Origin: Shewanella sp. VB17
GTDB lineage: Bacteria > Pseudomonadota > Gammaproteobacteria > Enterobacterales > Shewanellaceae
Direction: 5' to 3'
Assembly (NCBI RefSeq): GCF_013248905.1
Contig: NZ_JABRVS010000001.1
Span: 496,001 to 560,000, forward strand
Length of the DNA: 64,000 nt
Shown here: piece by piece, positions 8,590-18,711 of the stretch
How the letters are laid out: each line of letters begins with the position of its first letter
How positions within the stretch are numbered: position 1 is the stretch's first letter
Program-made: the position numbers and the translations under genes
Notes under the pieces: generated by a model
The model's database searches: none
What the model was told of the DNA's origin: nothing
What the model saw: the letters and a program-made list of their open reading frames with translations, nothing else

Positions 8590-9090
8590 ATGGCATTAGG
8601 ACTCGAAGACAAAAAAGCAATTGTTGCTGAAGTCAACGAAGCTGCCAAAGGTGCTTTATCTGCAGTTGTAGCCGATTCACGCGGTGTAACTGTAGGTGAA
8701 ATGACCGGTCTGCGTAAAGCAGCTCGCGAAGCAGGAGTGTACATTAGAGTTGTACGTAACACTCTTGTTAAACGCGCTGTTGAAGGTACTGATTTTGAGT
8801 GCCTTAACGATACGTTTACTGGTCCTACTTTAATTGCATTTTCTCATGAGCACCCAGGTGCTGCAGCGCGTCTTCTTAAAGATTTCGCGGTTGCACAACA
8901 GAAGTTTGAAATTAAAGCAGCAGCCTTTGAAGGGGAAATAATCCCTGCAGCAGATATTGATCGTTTAGCGAAATTGCCAACGTACGACGAAGCACTAGCT
9001 CAGTTGATGATGACAATGAAAGAAGCATCTGCTGGCAAATTTGTACGTACTCTGGCCGCACTTCGCGATCAAAAAGAAGAAGCAGCTTAA
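8590..9090 (+). CDS. rplJ: 50S ribosomal protein L10
   Basis: L10 anchors the L7/L12 dimers to the ribosome stalk base, and in complex with them represses its own mRNA. The 166 aa (165 in E. coli) begin MALGLEDKKAIVAEV and carry the SRGVTVGEMTGLRK signature, with a C-terminal helix for L7/L12 binding. CAGGAG gives a good ribosome binding site. It is followed by rplL after 45 bp. Confidence 0.98.
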   Translation: MALGLEDKKAIVAEVNEAAKGALSAVVADSRGVTVGEMTGLRKAAREAGVYIRVVRNTLVKRAVEGTDFECLNDTFTGPTLIAFSHEHPGAAARLLKDFAVAQQKFEIKAAAFEGEIIPAADIDRLAKLPTYDEALAQLMMTMKEASAGKFVRTLAALRDQKEEAA

Positions 9091-9135
9091 GTTTACACTT
9101 ACTGCTTAAATTCAGAACATTAGGAATTTTTTGTT

Positions 9136-9501
9136 ATGTCTATCACTAAAGACCAAATCTTAGAAGCCTTTGCAGAAATGTCTGTAATGGAAGTTGTTGA
9201 ACTCATCGAAGCAATGGAAGAGAAGTTCGGCGTATCTGCTGCAGCTGCTGTTGTTGCTGGCGGCGCTGATGCAGCTGCTGCTGTTGAGCAAACTGAATTT
9301 GACGTTATGATGACTTCATTCGGTGAAAACAAAGTTAAAGTAATTAAAGCACTACGTGGTGCTACAGGTCTTGGCCTGAAAGAAGCTAAAGCAATGGCTG
9401 AAGCTGCTCCTGTAGCAGTGAAAGAAGCTATCAGCAAAGAAGAAGCTGAAACACTTAAAGCTGAACTTGAAGAAGCTGGTGCTTCTGTAGAGATCAAGTA
9501 A
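9136..9501 (+). CDS. rplL: 50S ribosomal protein L7/L12
   Basis: L7/L12 is the multicopy, acidic stalk protein that recruits translational GTPases. The 121 aa, as in E. coli, consist of an N-terminal dimerisation part, an alanine-rich hinge (about 34-52) and a C-terminal factor-binding domain with VKVIKALRGATGLGLKEAK. It is made in about four copies per ribosome, and its transcript is partly separated from rpoBC by the hairpin that follows. Confidence 0.98.
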   Translation: MSITKDQILEAFAEMSVMEVVELIEAMEEKFGVSAAAAVVAGGADAAAAVEQTEFDVMMTSFGENKVKVIKALRGATGLGLKEAKAMAEAAPVAVKEAISKEEAETLKAELEEAGASVEIK

Positions 9502-9539
9502 GTTATCACTTAACTTACTCACCTGAGTCATCAGGTGTG

Positions 9540-9571
9540 GGCTGACGGTTTTTTAACCGTCGGCCTTTTTT
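9540..9571 (+). terminator. Terminator/attenuator between rplL and rpoB
   Basis: An 11-bp stem (9540-9550 with 9555-9565), TTTT loop and six T residues make a full intrinsic terminator. There is no obvious strong promoter between it and rpoB, so it probably works as a partial terminator lowering rpoBC relative to rplJL, as the E. coli rplL-rpoB attenuator does. Confidence 0.85.
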
Positions 9572-9739
9572 GCGCTATATGCGTAGGCGATTTTTTTCTT
9601 CACCGTTTGTCGCCAGATAATGCAGTTCCTAGCAGAGATTACTGGTTAGGTTCTTGCCATCAACGGTGATGGGCAAACGTGCTGTTTCAATCAAATGATT
9701 GTTTCAGTCTTGGTCACATCTCGTAATCAGAGGAAACCC

Positions 9740-12700
9740 ATGGTTTACTCCTATTCTGAAAAGAAGCGTATCCGCAAAGATTTTGGTAAACGTCCACAAG
9801 TTTTGGATATCCCTTATCTTTTGTCTATACAGTTGGACTCATTTAAGAAGTTCACCGATCAAGATCCTACCGGTGAGCGTGGTTTTGAAGCCGCTTTCCG
9901 TAGCGTTTTTCCCATCAAAAGTTTTTCTGGTAACTCAGAATTACAGTATGTTAGCTATAAGCTAGGCGAACCTGTTTTTGATGTGAAAGAGTGTCAAATT
10001 CGCGGTGTCACATACTGTGGACCTTTACGCGTTAAATTGCGTATGGTTTTGTATGATCGCGAAGCAGCGCCTGGTACGGTCAAAGATATTAAAGAACAAG
10101 AAGTGTATATGGGGGATATCCCTCTTATGACTGACAACGGTACTTTTGTTATCAATGGTACCGAGCGTGTTATTGTTTCTCAGTTACACCGCTCTCCTGG
10201 TGTATTCTTTGATCATGACCGTGGCAAGACCCACTCATCAGGTAAGGTGCTTTATAATGCACGCATTATTCCATACCGTGGTTCTTGGTTAGATTTTGAA
10301 TTTGATCCTAAAGATGCGTTATTTGTCCGTATTGACCGTCGCCGTAAACTTGCAGCGTCGATCATTTTACGTGCATTAGACTATTCTACTCAGGATATTT
10401 TGGATCTGTTCTTCGATCGGGTTAACTTTAAGATCAAGAAAGATTCATTAGTCATGAATTTAGTCGCAGAGCGCCTTCGTGGTGAAACTGCTGGCTATGA
10501 TATAAAAGATGGCGACGGTAATATTGTGGTTGATAAAGGGCGTCGTATTACAGCGCGTCATATTCGTCAACTAGAAAAAACCGACACGAGTGAACTCGAA
10601 GTCCCTGTCGATTACATTATCGGTAAAATAGCAGGTCAAGATTATATTGATCCCGATACGGGTGAAGTACTGGTGTCTGCCAATGCAGAGATGAGTCTTG
10701 AAGATCTCGCTAAGCTGTCTCTGGCTGGCATTAAAGAAATAAGCACACTATATATCAATGAACTTGATAACGGTGCTTATATGTCAGACACCTTACGTAT
10801 CGATTCAACTACAAACCGTTTAGAGGCGTTAGTTGAAATTTATCGTATGATGCGTCCTGGCGAGCCACCAACCAAAGATGCTGCTGAAGCCTTATTCAAT
10901 AATTTATTCTTCAGTGAAGAACGTTATGACCTCTCTAAAGTCGGTCGTATGAAGTTCAATCGTCGTTTAAGCATTGATGATGACGAAGGCACAGGTATTC
11001 TTTCTAAAGAAGATATCGTGGCCGTCATGAAAAACATCATCACTATCCGTAACGGTAATGATGAAGTTGATGATATCGATCACTTGGGTAACCGTCGTAT
11101 TCGTAGTGTTGGTGAAATGGCTGAAAACCAGTTCCGTGTTGGTCTCGTTCGTGTAGAACGTGCCGTACGTGAACGTCTCAGTCTTGGCGATCTTAATGAG
11201 CTTATGCCACAAGATTTGATCAATGCCAAACCTATTTCAGCAGCGGTTAAAGAGTTCTTCGGTTCTTCTCAGCTGTCTCAGTTTATGGATCAAAACAACC
11301 CACTTTCAGAAGTGACTCATAAGCGTCGTATTTCGGCTCTTGGTCCTGGTGGTTTGACTCGTGAACGTGCTGGTTTTGAAGTGCGAGATGTACACCCTAC
11401 TCACTATGGTCGTTTGTGCCCAATTGAGACCCCTGAAGGTCCAAACATTGGTCTAATCAACTCATTAGCGAGTTTTGCTCGTACCAACTCTTACGGTTTC
11501 CTTGAAACACCTTACCGCAAAGTACTTGATGGTGTGGTGACAGATCAGATTGATTATCTATCTGCAATCGAAGAAGGCCGTTATGTCATTGCACAGGCAA
11601 TCGTCGATTTAGATGCCAATGGTCGTATGCTCGATGAGCTCATTGCTTGTCGTCACAAAGGTGATTCAACCTTTATGACCCCGGCAGACATCCAATATAT
11701 GGATGTATCGCCACAGCAAATCATTTCAGTGGCTGCATCTCTTATTCCATTCTTGGAACATGATGATGCTAACCGTGCATTGATGGGTGCGAACATGCAA
11801 CGTCAAGCAGTACCTACATTACGTGCTGATAAGCCGCTTGTTGGTACGGGTATCGAGCGTACACTGGCTGTTGATTCTGGTGTGGTTGTGGTTGCTAAGC
11901 GTGGCGGTTATATCGATTATGTCGATGCGAGTCGTATCGTTGTTAAGGTGAATGAATCTGAGCTACGTCCAGGCGAAGCCGGTATTGATATCTATAACCT
12001 GACAAAGTACACCCGTTCTAACCAAAACACATGTATTAACCAGCGTCCTTGTTGTGCGATGGGCGATCCAGTGGTGACTGGTGATGTTCTTGCTGATGGT
12101 CCATCTACCGATTTAGGTGATTTGGCTCTTGGACAGAACATGCGTATCGCGTTCATGCCTTGGAACGGTTACAACTTCGAAGATTCGATCCTTATCTCTG
12201 AGCGCGTTGCTCAAGAAGATCGCTTTACCACTATCCACATTCAGGAGCTTTCTTGTATCGCTCGTGATACTAAGTTGGGCAGTGAAGAAATTACGGCTGA
12301 TATTCCAAACGTGGGTGAGTCTGCGCTTTCTAAGCTAGATGAATCAGGTATCGTTTATATTGGTGCTGAAGTGAAGGGCGGCGACATTCTGGTTGGTAAA
12401 GTGACACCTAAAGGTGAAACGCAACTGACACCAGAAGAGAAACTCCTCCGGGCTATTTTCGGTGAAAAAGCCTCTGACGTTAAAGACAGCTCATTACGCG
12501 TACCTAACTCTGTTAAAGGGACTATCATCGACGTACAGGTATTTACCCGTGATGGCGTTGAAAAAGACAAGCGTGCTGTTGAAATCGAAGAGATGCATGT
12601 TGGTCAAGCTAAGAAAGATTTGACTGAAGAGTTTCAAATCCTCGAAGAGGGTGTTTATGGCCGTGCACGTAATGTGCTACTCAGTGCAGGCATGGATCAG

Positions 12701-13771
12701 GCTCAACTTGATACTATTCCACGTTCACGACTACTTGAACAAAGTGTTGATGACGAAGATAAGCAAACTGAGCTAGAGCAACTTGCCGAGCAACATGACG
12801 AACTGAGAGCAGATTTCGATAAGAAGTTTGAAGTTAAACGTCGTAAAATTACCCAAGGTGATGATTTAGCCCCTGGCGTACTTAAGATAGTTAAGGTTTA
12901 CCTTGCTGTTAAACGTACAATTCAGCCTGGTGATAAAATGGCGGGGCGTCATGGTAACAAGGGTGTGATCTCTAAGATTAATCCTGTTGAAGACATGCCT
13001 TACGATGAAAATGGTAACCCTATTGACATCGTGTTAAACCCGCTTGGTGTACCATCACGTATGAACATCGGTCAGGTTCTTGAAGTGCACATGGGTGCTG
13101 CAGCGAAAGGTATCGGTGATAAAATCACTGCAATGCTTGAAGAGCAGCGTGAATTAGCAGAACTTCGTGGCTACATTAAAAATGTGTATGAGTTAGGTGA
13201 TGAAGTGCAACAGCGCGTCGACATTAATTCATTTACAGATGATGAAGTTGTTCGTCTTGCTAAAAACCTAAAAGGTGGGATCCCTATTGCGACTCCAGCA
13301 TTCGATGGCGCCAAAGAGAAAGAAATTAAGGAAATGCTAGCGCTTGCTGGTCTTCCTACTTCTGGACAGCGTAAATTGTTTGATGGCCGTACTGGTGATG
13401 AATTTGAGCGTGAAGTAACCGTAGGTTACATGTACATGCTTAAACTTAACCACTTGGTTGACGATAAGATGCATGCTCGTTCTACGGGTTCATACAGTCT
13501 TGTTACTCAACAGCCATTAGGCGGTAAAGCGCAGTTTGGTGGTCAGCGTTTTGGTGAGATGGAAGTGTGGGCACTAGAAGCATACGGTGCCGCTTATACG
13601 CTTCAAGAAATGCTCACTGTGAAATCTGATGATGTCAACGGTCGTACCAATATGTATAAAAATATTGTCGACGGTAATCACCAGATGCAACCAGGCATGC
13701 CAGAGTCTTTCAACGTATTGTTGAAGGAGATCCGTTCACTCGGTATTAATATCGAGTTGGATCAAGACTAA
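9740..13771 (+). CDS. rpoB: RNA polymerase beta subunit
   Basis: The beta subunit forms one half of the RNA polymerase catalytic cleft. The start is ATG 9740 (MVYSYSEKKRIRKDFG, as in other gammaproteobacteria) preceded by AGAGGAAA, giving 1343 aa against 1342 in E. coli; an upstream in-frame ATG at 9695 would add 15 unrelated residues. The rifampicin pocket at about 506-535 (SSQLSQFMDQNN, ITHKRR-type segment) has the wild-type residues at all classical resistance positions. The C-terminal LGGKAQFGGQRFGEMEVWAL is canonical. It is cotranscribed with rpoC. Confidence 0.99.
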   Translation: MVYSYSEKKRIRKDFGKRPQVLDIPYLLSIQLDSFKKFTDQDPTGERGFEAAFRSVFPIKSFSGNSELQYVSYKLGEPVFDVKECQIRGVTYCGPLRVKLRMVLYDREAAPGTVKDIKEQEVYMGDIPLMTDNGTFVINGTERVIVSQLHRSPGVFFDHDRGKTHSSGKVLYNARIIPYRGSWLDFEFDPKDALFVRIDRRRKLAASIILRALDYSTQDILDLFFDRVNFKIKKDSLVMNLVAERLRGETAGYDIKDGDGNIVVDKGRRITARHIRQLEKTDTSELEVPVDYIIGKIAGQDYIDPDTGEVLVSANAEMSLEDLAKLSLAGIKEISTLYINELDNGAYMSDTLRIDSTTNRLEALVEIYRMMRPGEPPTKDAAEALFNNLFFSEERYDLSKVGRMKFNRRLSIDDDEGTGILSKEDIVAVMKNIITIRNGNDEVDDIDHLGNRRIRSVGEMAENQFRVGLVRVERAVRERLSLGDLNELMPQDLINAKPISAAVKEFFGSSQLSQFMDQNNPLSEVTHKRRISALGPGGLTRERAGFEVRDVHPTHYGRLCPIETPEGPNIGLINSLASFARTNSYGFLETPYRKVLDGVVTDQIDYLSAIEEGRYVIAQAIVDLDANGRMLDELIACRHKGDSTFMTPADIQYMDVSPQQIISVAASLIPFLEHDDANRALMGANMQRQAVPTLRADKPLVGTGIERTLAVDSGVVVVAKRGGYIDYVDASRIVVKVNESELRPGEAGIDIYNLTKYTRSNQNTCINQRPCCAMGDPVVTGDVLADGPSTDLGDLALGQNMRIAFMPWNGYNFEDSILISERVAQEDRFTTIHIQELSCIARDTKLGSEEITADIPNVGESALSKLDESGIVYIGAEVKGGDILVGKVTPKGETQLTPEEKLLRAIFGEKASDVKDSSLRVPNSVKGTIIDVQVFTRDGVEKDKRAVEIEEMHVGQAKKDLTEEFQILEEGVYGRARNVLLSAGMDQAQLDTIPRSRLLEQSVDDEDKQTELEQLAEQHDELRADFDKKFEVKRRKITQGDDLAPGVLKIVKVYLAVKRTIQPGDKMAGRHGNKGVISKINPVEDMPYDENGNPIDIVLNPLGVPSRMNIGQVLEVHMGAAAKGIGDKITAMLEEQRELAELRGYIKNVYELGDEVQQRVDINSFTDDEVVRLAKNLKGGIPIATPAFDGAKEKEIKEMLALAGLPTSGQRKLFDGRTGDEFEREVTVGYMYMLKLNHLVDDKMHARSTGSYSLVTQQPLGGKAQFGGQRFGEMEVWALEAYGAAYTLQEMLTVKSDDVNGRTNMYKNIVDGNHQMQPGMPESFNVLLKEIRSLGINIELDQD

Positions 13772-13851
13772 AACTAACTGAGGTTAGTTTGGCAATAAAT
13801 AGGTGTCCTACAATTGTGGGGCACCCGGTTTAACTCCTTCAGGAGAGAAAC

Positions 13852-16800
13852 GTGAAAGACTTATTAAAGTTTCTGAAACAGCAAAGCAAGACCGAAGAAT
13901 TTAACGGTATTAAGATCGGACTCGCGTCGCCAGATCTTATCCGTTCTTGGTCATTTGGTGAAGTTAAGAAGCCAGAAACCATTAACTACCGTACCTTTAA
14001 ACCTGAGCGTGAAGGCTTATTTTGTGCGCGTATTTTTGGTCCAGTAAAAGATTATGAATGTTTATGCGGTAAGTATAAACGTCTTAAGCACCGTGGTGTG
14101 ATCTGTGAGAAGTGTGGCGTTGAAGTGACACAGACTAAAGTACGCCGTGAGCGTATGGGTCACATCGATCTTGCTAGCCCAGTGGCGCATATCTGGTTTC
14201 TAAAATCACTGCCATCTCGTATCGGCTTAATGCTGGATATGACTCTGCGTGACATCGAACGTGTACTTTACTTCGAATCTTTCGTGGTGATAGAGCCTGG
14301 CATGACCAGTCTTGAACGTGGTCAGATGTTGACAGAAGAAAGCTATCTGGATGCATTAGAAGAATACGGCGATGAATTTGAAGCTAAGATGGGTGCTGAA
14401 GCAGTTTTAGAATTGCTACGTGCTATCGAGCTTGAAAAAGAGATTGAGATGATGCGCGAAGAGTTGCCATCAATTAACTCTGAAACTCGTCGTAAAAAGA
14501 TCACCAAGCGCCTTAAGCTTATTGAAGCTTTTTTCACTTCAGGCAACAAGCCTGAGTGGATGATCCTTAAAGTGCTACCTGTTCTGCCACCCGATCTACG
14601 TCCTCTAGTACCACTCGATGGCGGACGTTTTGCTACCTCTGATCTTAACGACCTTTACCGTCGTGTGATCAACCGTAACAATCGTTTAAAGCGTCTGCTA
14701 GATCTTGCCGCTCCTGATATCATCGTACGTAACGAAAAGCGTATGTTGCAAGAGTCTGTCGATGCCTTGCTAGATAACGGTCGTCGTGGACGTGCTATCA
14801 CAGGTTCTAACAAGCGTCCGCTTAAATCTTTGGCCGATATGATCAAAGGTAAGCAAGGTCGTTTCCGTCAGAACTTGCTCGGTAAGCGTGTGGATTATTC
14901 AGGTCGTTCGGTTATTACCGTAGGGCCAACTCTACGCTTACATCAGTGTGGTCTTCCTAAGAAGATGGCACTTGAGCTATTTAAGCCTTTCATCTATGGC
15001 AAGCTAGAAGGTCGTGGTTTAGCGACAACGATTAAAGCTGCTAAAAAGATGGTTGAGCGTGAAGTGCCTGAAGTTTGGGATGTGCTCGACGATGTGATCC
15101 GCGAACATCCAGTGATGCTTAACCGTGCACCAACATTGCACAGACTAGGTATCCAGGCATTTGAGCCAGTACTTATTGAAGGTAAAGCGATTCAGCTTCA
15201 TCCATTGGTTTGTGCGGCATACAACGCCGATTTCGATGGTGACCAAATGGCTGTTCACGTGCCGCTAACGCTGGAAGCTCAGCTAGAAGCACGTTCACTC
15301 ATGATGTCTACCAATAACATCCTTTCACCTGCAAACGGTGAGCCTGTGATCACACCATCACAGGATGTTGTATTGGGTCTTTACTACACCAGCCGTTCGT
15401 GTGTTAACGGTAAAGGTGAAGGTATGGCATTTGAGTCTATTGATGAAGTCGAAAAGGCTTATCGTACTAAATTCGCCGCTATCCATGCTCGCGTTAAAGT
15501 ACGGATCACTGAGACGCAAATTAGTGAAAATGGTGAGCGCACTGAAACTCGTCGTATCGTTGATACTACCGTTGGGCGTGCATTACTTTCGCGTATATTA
15601 CCGAAAGGCTTATCTTATGATCTAGTTAACCAGAACATGGGTAAAAAGCAGATCTCCAAGCTACTGAACACCTGTTATCGCCAATTAGGTCTTAAAGATA
15701 CCGTTATCTTTGCTGATCAATTGATGTATGCAGGTTTCCATTATGCGACGGTATCAGGTGCCTCAGTGGGCATTAATGATATGGTTATTCCAGATGAAAA
15801 GTACACGCTAGTTCGTGATGCTGAAGCGGAAGTTCTTGAAATTCAAGAGCAGTTCCAATCAGGTCTAGTAACAGCCGGTGAGCGTTACAATAAGGTCATC
15901 GATATCTGGGCAAGTGCGAACGAGAAAGTGTCTAAAGCCATGATGGAAAACTTGTCTACAGAGACAGTGATTAATCGTGATGGTGAACCTGAAGAGCAAG
16001 AATCGTTTAACAGTATCTATATGATGGCTGACTCGGGTGCTCGTGGTAGTGCTGCACAAATCCGTCAGTTAGCGGGTATGCGTGGTTTGATGGCTAAGCC
16101 TGATGGCTCAATTATCGAAACGCCTATTACCGCTAACTTCCGTGAAGGTCTTAACGTATCTCAATACTTTATTTCTACTCACGGTGCGCGTAAAGGTTTG
16201 GCAGATACGGCGCTTAAAACAGCAAACTCAGGTTATCTAACTCGTCGTCTGGTTGATGTTGCTCAAGATCTTGTTGTCATCGAAGATGATTGTGGCACGT
16301 TCGAAGGTCTGACAATGAAACCATTGATTGAAGGTGGTGATGTTGTTGAGCCGTTACGCGAACGCGTACTAGGTCGTGTTGTTGCGCTAGATGTATTCAA
16401 GCCAGGCACTGAAGAAGTGCTTGTGCCTCGTAATACACTGCTTGATGAAGCATGGTGTGACATCATTGAAGAGAATTCTATCGATGAGATGATTGTTCGC
16501 TCAGTGATTAGTTGTGATACCGATTTTGGTGTCTGTGCAGCGTGTTATGGTCGTGATTTGGCTCGTGGTCATATCATTAACCAAGGTGAGGCTATCGGCG
16601 TTGTTGCTGCTCAGTCTATCGGTGAGCCAGGTACACAGCTTACGATGCGTACCTTCCACATTGGTGGTGCAGCATCTCGAGCTTCAGCTGATAACAATGT
16701 TCAAGTTAAAAACTTGGGTTCACTGAAGCTACATAATGCTAAGCATGTGACCAACAGTGAAGGCAAGTTAGTTATTGTCTCTCGTTCATCTGAACTTGCT

Positions 16801-18066
16801 ATTATTGATGAGCTTGGGCGCGAGAAAGAGCGCTACAGAGTTCCGTATGGTACAGTGCTTGAGAAGTTGGAAGATGGTGCCGTTGCACCTGGCGATATCA
16901 TCGCTAACTGGGATCCGCATACTCATCCTATTGTCTCTGAAGTTGCCGGTATTATTAAGTTTGTTGATATGATTGACGGTGTCACTATGACACGTCAAAC
17001 AGATGAACTGACAGGTCTGTCTTCTATTGTCGTGATGGAAGTAGGTCAGCGTCCTACTGCGGGTAAAGAGATGCGTCCAGCTATCTGTTTGCTTGGTAGT
17101 GATGGTAATGACTTGATGATCCCCGGAACTGAAGTTCCTGCGCAATATTTCTTGCCTGGTAATGCGATTGTTAACCAAGACGATAATGCGTCAATTAACG
17201 TCGGTGATGCGCTAGCGCGTATTCCACAAGAGTCATCAAAAACTCGTGATATTACCGGTGGTCTACCTCGCGTAGCCGATTTATTTGAAGCGCGTAAGCC
17301 GAAAGAGCCAGCCATTCTTGCTGAGCACTCAGGTACTATCTCGTTCGGTAAAGAGACTAAGGGTAAGCGTCGCTTGGTTATTACCCCAGCTGATGGCGGT
17401 GAGCACTATGAAGAGATGATCCCTAAGTGGCGTAACTTGAACGTGTTCGAAGGTGAAAAAGTCGAACGTGGTGAGGTTATTGCTGATGGTGCAGAAGCTG
17501 CGCATGATATTCTACGTTTACGTGGGATCCATAAAGTGGCTAACTACATTGTTAATGAAGTCCAAGAAGTCTACCGTCTTCAGGGCGTAAAAATTAACGA
17601 TAAGCACATTGAAGTCATTATTCGCCAAATGCTACGTAAGTGTGAAATCACTAACGCAGGTGATAGTGATTTCTTAGCTGGAGAGCAGGCTGAAGTTTCT
17701 CGTGTTAAAATAGCGAACCGTGAACTTGTTGAACAAGGTAAGCAGCCTGCTACGTTTAGCCGTGAACTACTTGGTATTACTAAGGCATCACTAGCGACTG
17801 AGTCATTTATCTCAGCAGCATCGTTCCAGGAGACCACTCGTGTTCTTACTGAAGCCGCTGTTGGTGGTAAGAAAGACAAACTTCGTGGTCTTAAAGAGAA
17901 CGTGATCGTGGGTCGTTTGATCCCTGCAGGTACGGGGTACTCGTATCATCAGAAGCGTAATCTTGCCGCTCTTGGTAAACCAACAGAAGTTACACCAGTG
18001 ATTAGTGCGAGTGAAGCAGAGCAGAACCTTGCTGATTTACTTAATCTTGCTGGAAGTGCCGATTAA
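13852..18066 (+). CDS. rpoC: RNA polymerase beta' subunit
   Basis: The beta' subunit carries the active-site magnesium aspartates in NADFDGDQMAVH (458-469) and an N-terminal zinc ribbon (CLCGKYK... CEKCGVE). The 1404 aa compare with 1407 in E. coli. Translation starts at GTG 13852 behind AGGAGAG. In the 80-bp gap after rpoB, GGTGTCC (13802-13808) and GGGCACC (13819-13825) can pair across a 10-nt loop. Transcription ends at the terminator at 18095. Confidence 0.99.
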   Translation: MKDLLKFLKQQSKTEEFNGIKIGLASPDLIRSWSFGEVKKPETINYRTFKPEREGLFCARIFGPVKDYECLCGKYKRLKHRGVICEKCGVEVTQTKVRRERMGHIDLASPVAHIWFLKSLPSRIGLMLDMTLRDIERVLYFESFVVIEPGMTSLERGQMLTEESYLDALEEYGDEFEAKMGAEAVLELLRAIELEKEIEMMREELPSINSETRRKKITKRLKLIEAFFTSGNKPEWMILKVLPVLPPDLRPLVPLDGGRFATSDLNDLYRRVINRNNRLKRLLDLAAPDIIVRNEKRMLQESVDALLDNGRRGRAITGSNKRPLKSLADMIKGKQGRFRQNLLGKRVDYSGRSVITVGPTLRLHQCGLPKKMALELFKPFIYGKLEGRGLATTIKAAKKMVEREVPEVWDVLDDVIREHPVMLNRAPTLHRLGIQAFEPVLIEGKAIQLHPLVCAAYNADFDGDQMAVHVPLTLEAQLEARSLMMSTNNILSPANGEPVITPSQDVVLGLYYTSRSCVNGKGEGMAFESIDEVEKAYRTKFAAIHARVKVRITETQISENGERTETRRIVDTTVGRALLSRILPKGLSYDLVNQNMGKKQISKLLNTCYRQLGLKDTVIFADQLMYAGFHYATVSGASVGINDMVIPDEKYTLVRDAEAEVLEIQEQFQSGLVTAGERYNKVIDIWASANEKVSKAMMENLSTETVINRDGEPEEQESFNSIYMMADSGARGSAAQIRQLAGMRGLMAKPDGSIIETPITANFREGLNVSQYFISTHGARKGLADTALKTANSGYLTRRLVDVAQDLVVIEDDCGTFEGLTMKPLIEGGDVVEPLRERVLGRVVALDVFKPGTEEVLVPRNTLLDEAWCDIIEENSIDEMIVRSVISCDTDFGVCAACYGRDLARGHIINQGEAIGVVAAQSIGEPGTQLTMRTFHIGGAASRASADNNVQVKNLGSLKLHNAKHVTNSEGKLVIVSRSSELAIIDELGREKERYRVPYGTVLEKLEDGAVAPGDIIANWDPHTHPIVSEVAGIIKFVDMIDGVTMTRQTDELTGLSSIVVMEVGQRPTAGKEMRPAICLLGSDGNDLMIPGTEVPAQYFLPGNAIVNQDDNASINVGDALARIPQESSKTRDITGGLPRVADLFEARKPKEPAILAEHSGTISFGKETKGKRRLVITPADGGEHYEEMIPKWRNLNVFEGEKVERGEVIADGAEAAHDILRLRGIHKVANYIVNEVQEVYRLQGVKINDKHIEVIIRQMLRKCEITNAGDSDFLAGEQAEVSRVKIANRELVEQGKQPATFSRELLGITKASLATESFISAASFQETTRVLTEAAVGGKKDKLRGLKENVIVGRLIPAGTGYSYHQKRNLAALGKPTEVTPVISASEAEQNLADLLNLAGSAD

Positions 18067-18094
18067 TTTCGGACTTGAAAAGTAAATAAATGGC

Positions 18095-18122
18095 AAAAAA
18101 GGCGCAAAAAGCGCCTTTTTTT
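18095..18122 (+). terminator. Intrinsic terminator after rpoC
   Basis: GGCGC-AAAAA-GCGCC, extended by flanking A and T tracts, ends the rplJL-rpoBC transcript. The symmetric A and T tracts could let it work in both directions. Confidence 0.93.
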
Positions 18123-18152
18123 ACTTTATATTGGTTAAAACTTGTCTATTTC

Positions 18153-18181
18153 TTGACAGATGAGCATTACCTTTCTAAAAT
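18153..18181 (+). promoter_or_regulatory. Promoter of the str operon
   Basis: TTGACA (18153-18158), a 17-bp spacer and TAAAAT (18176-18181) are near consensus and lie 75 bp before rpsL. The leader contains the hairpin TCCCACA-CC-TGTGGGA (18188-18203) just after the expected transcription start. Confidence 0.85.
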
Positions 18182-18256
18182 TTCGCGTCCCACACCTGTG
18201 GGATATAGATTTTTCACACCTTACTGTTGAGTTTATCAACTGATTCGGAGCAATAC

Positions 18257-18631
18257 ATGGCAACTGTAAACCAGTTGGTACGTAAGCCTCGTGCGCCAAA
18301 AGTCGACAAGACTAATGTGCCTGCGTTGAATGCGTGTCCACAAAAACGTGGTGTTTGTACTCGTGTATACACAACCACACCAAAAAAACCTAACTCTGCA
18401 CTACGTAAAGTAGCTCGTGTGCGTCTTACTAACGGTTTCGAAGTGACTTCGTACATCGGCGGTGAAGGCCACAACTTGCAGGAACACAGTGTAATTCTAA
18501 TCCGTGGTGGTCGTGTTAAAGATCTACCAGGTGTGCGTTATCACACTGTTCGTGGCGCTTTAGATTGTGCTGGCGTAAGTGAACGTCGTCAAGGACGTTC
18601 AAAGTACGGTGCTAAGCGTCCTAAGTCTTAA
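18257..18631 (+). CDS. rpsL: 30S ribosomal protein S12
   Basis: S12 sits at the decoding centre and controls accuracy. The chosen ATG 18257 gives 124 aa, as in E. coli; an upstream in-frame start at 18227 would add ten residues with no counterpart. The streptomycin-related loops are wild type: PKKPNSAL (42-49, with K43) and GRVKDLPG with K88. First gene of the str operon; S7 in E. coli binds the rpsL-rpsG gap (80 bp here) for feedback control. Confidence 0.98.
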   Translation: MATVNQLVRKPRAPKVDKTNVPALNACPQKRGVCTRVYTTTPKKPNSALRKVARVRLTNGFEVTSYIGGEGHNLQEHSVILIRGGRVKDLPGVRYHTVRGALDCAGVSERRQGRSKYGAKRPKS

Positions 18632-18711
18632 CGTTTTCCGTTAAGTAAGGCCAAGCTAGATTATATTGAGATTCCAGTTTTGGGGTCCCTGAAGCATACG
18701 GAGAAATTGTT

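Noticed and set aside
9695..9739. Upstream start of rpoB adding 15 residues
   Set aside because: The extension has no counterpart in other beta subunits, and ATG 9740 has its own AGAGGAAA site and the conserved N-terminus.
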